Assembly: GCF_001547895.1 (NCBI RefSeq)
Contig: NZ_AP014627.1
Coordinates: 2,173,501-2,237,500 of the forward strand
Length of the DNA stretch: 64,000 nucleotides
Direction of reading: 5' to 3'
Source of the DNA: Pseudomonas sp. Os17
Lineage (GTDB): Bacteria; Pseudomonadota; Gammaproteobacteria; Pseudomonadales; Pseudomonadaceae
This document shows positions 63,762 to 64,000 of this stretch, piece by piece. Position 1 is the first letter of the stretch, and every line of letters begins with the position of its first letter. The notes below the pieces were generated by a model. That model was given only the letters and a program-made list of their open reading frames with translations. It ran no database searches and had not been told where the DNA came from. A program made the translations under genes and the position numbers.

Positions 63762-64000
63762 CGGCTGGCAGTCTGCCGCCGTCCATAACACCACTGTACA
63801 AAACAGGCAGGCGTCGCCTTCAGGCGAGGCCGGAATCGAGTGGCAACCGCTCTATTGCGGGTTGTCGGGATGGCTGAGGAACGTTTCGTTGCAGGCAGGT
63901 CGAGCCCGGTGCTGACCGCGGTAGCGAAGTGAACATCGCCGCACACATGAATTTAGCTCAAGGGCATACGCGGGGTTGCGAACCAGAGCGTTCGGGCCGC
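63762..64000. other. 3' end of the window after trpF, no gene identified
   Basis: These last 239 bases hold no gene I can support. In related genomes accD follows trpF, and it would start beyond the window; this stretch would then be its leader. Confidence 0.5.

Overview
The window looks like a core-chromosome stretch of a Pseudomonas of the fluorescens group (P. protegens/P. chlororaphis-like). The evidence is the GC-rich codon use, REP elements built on GGAGCCGGCTTGCCGGCGAA, and gene strings matching the remembered P. aeruginosa order: apbE-sthA-(GDPD)-(PilZ)-lolCDE; copS-copR-cupredoxin-queF; mlaA-PilZ-rssB-rssC-tal-dusA; tRNA-Asn-aminotransferase-uvrB-(EmrB/EmrA)-gltX-tRNAs; leuC-leuD-(methyltransferase)-leuB-asd-usg-fimV-truA-trpF. 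No CRISPR array, insertion sequence, prophage or plasmid module was seen.

Layout. 1-6.8 kb: the end of a Na+-NQR-associated flavin transferase, soluble transhydrogenase, and the lipoprotein-release ABC system LolCDE. 6.9-9.6 kb: a copper two-component system divergent from a periplasmic cupredoxin, with a cop-box-like site between them. 9.7-17 kb: queuosine synthesis, MlaA, the RssB/RssC stress switch, transaldolase and DusA. 17.4-25.7 kb: one tightly overlapping minus-strand accessory operon for an ABC-exported surface polysaccharide (Wzm, Wzt, pyruvyl-transferase-like protein, 2-oxoglutarate/Fe(II) oxygenase, a double-domain glycosyltransferase and two more glycosyltransferases), divergent from a membrane diguanylate cyclase. 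28-34.6 kb: small accessory genes, including arylamine N-acetyltransferase, a secreted protein with an HH motif suggestive of an HNH/endonuclease VII-like fold, a purine/urate-type NCS2 permease, an SH3-like periplasmic protein and an MFS pump. A stem-loop-rich non-coding stretch follows, next to tRNA-Asn.

34.6-48.3 kb: aromatic aminotransferase, UvrB, an EmrAB-type pump, GltX, and three tandem tRNA-Ala(GGC)/tRNA-Glu(TTC) pairs with an exact 283-nt period. Then come a TetR/hydrolase pair, a thioesterase, DusC and an IbpA-type heat-shock gene with a sigma-32 promoter and a ROSE-like RNA thermometer. 48.3-64 kb: a large five-PAS GGDEF/EAL protein, LysR divergent from the leucine genes, asd and its cysteine-less paralogue, fimV, truA and trpF.

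The most novel-looking material is the polysaccharide operon (possible chain-end modification recognised by Wzt), the secreted HH-motif protein, the covarying hairpins between the tRNAs, and the hairpin cluster beside tRNA-Asn. Most of the rest is well-conserved Pseudomonas housekeeping. All gene-order comparisons come from memory, not from a search.
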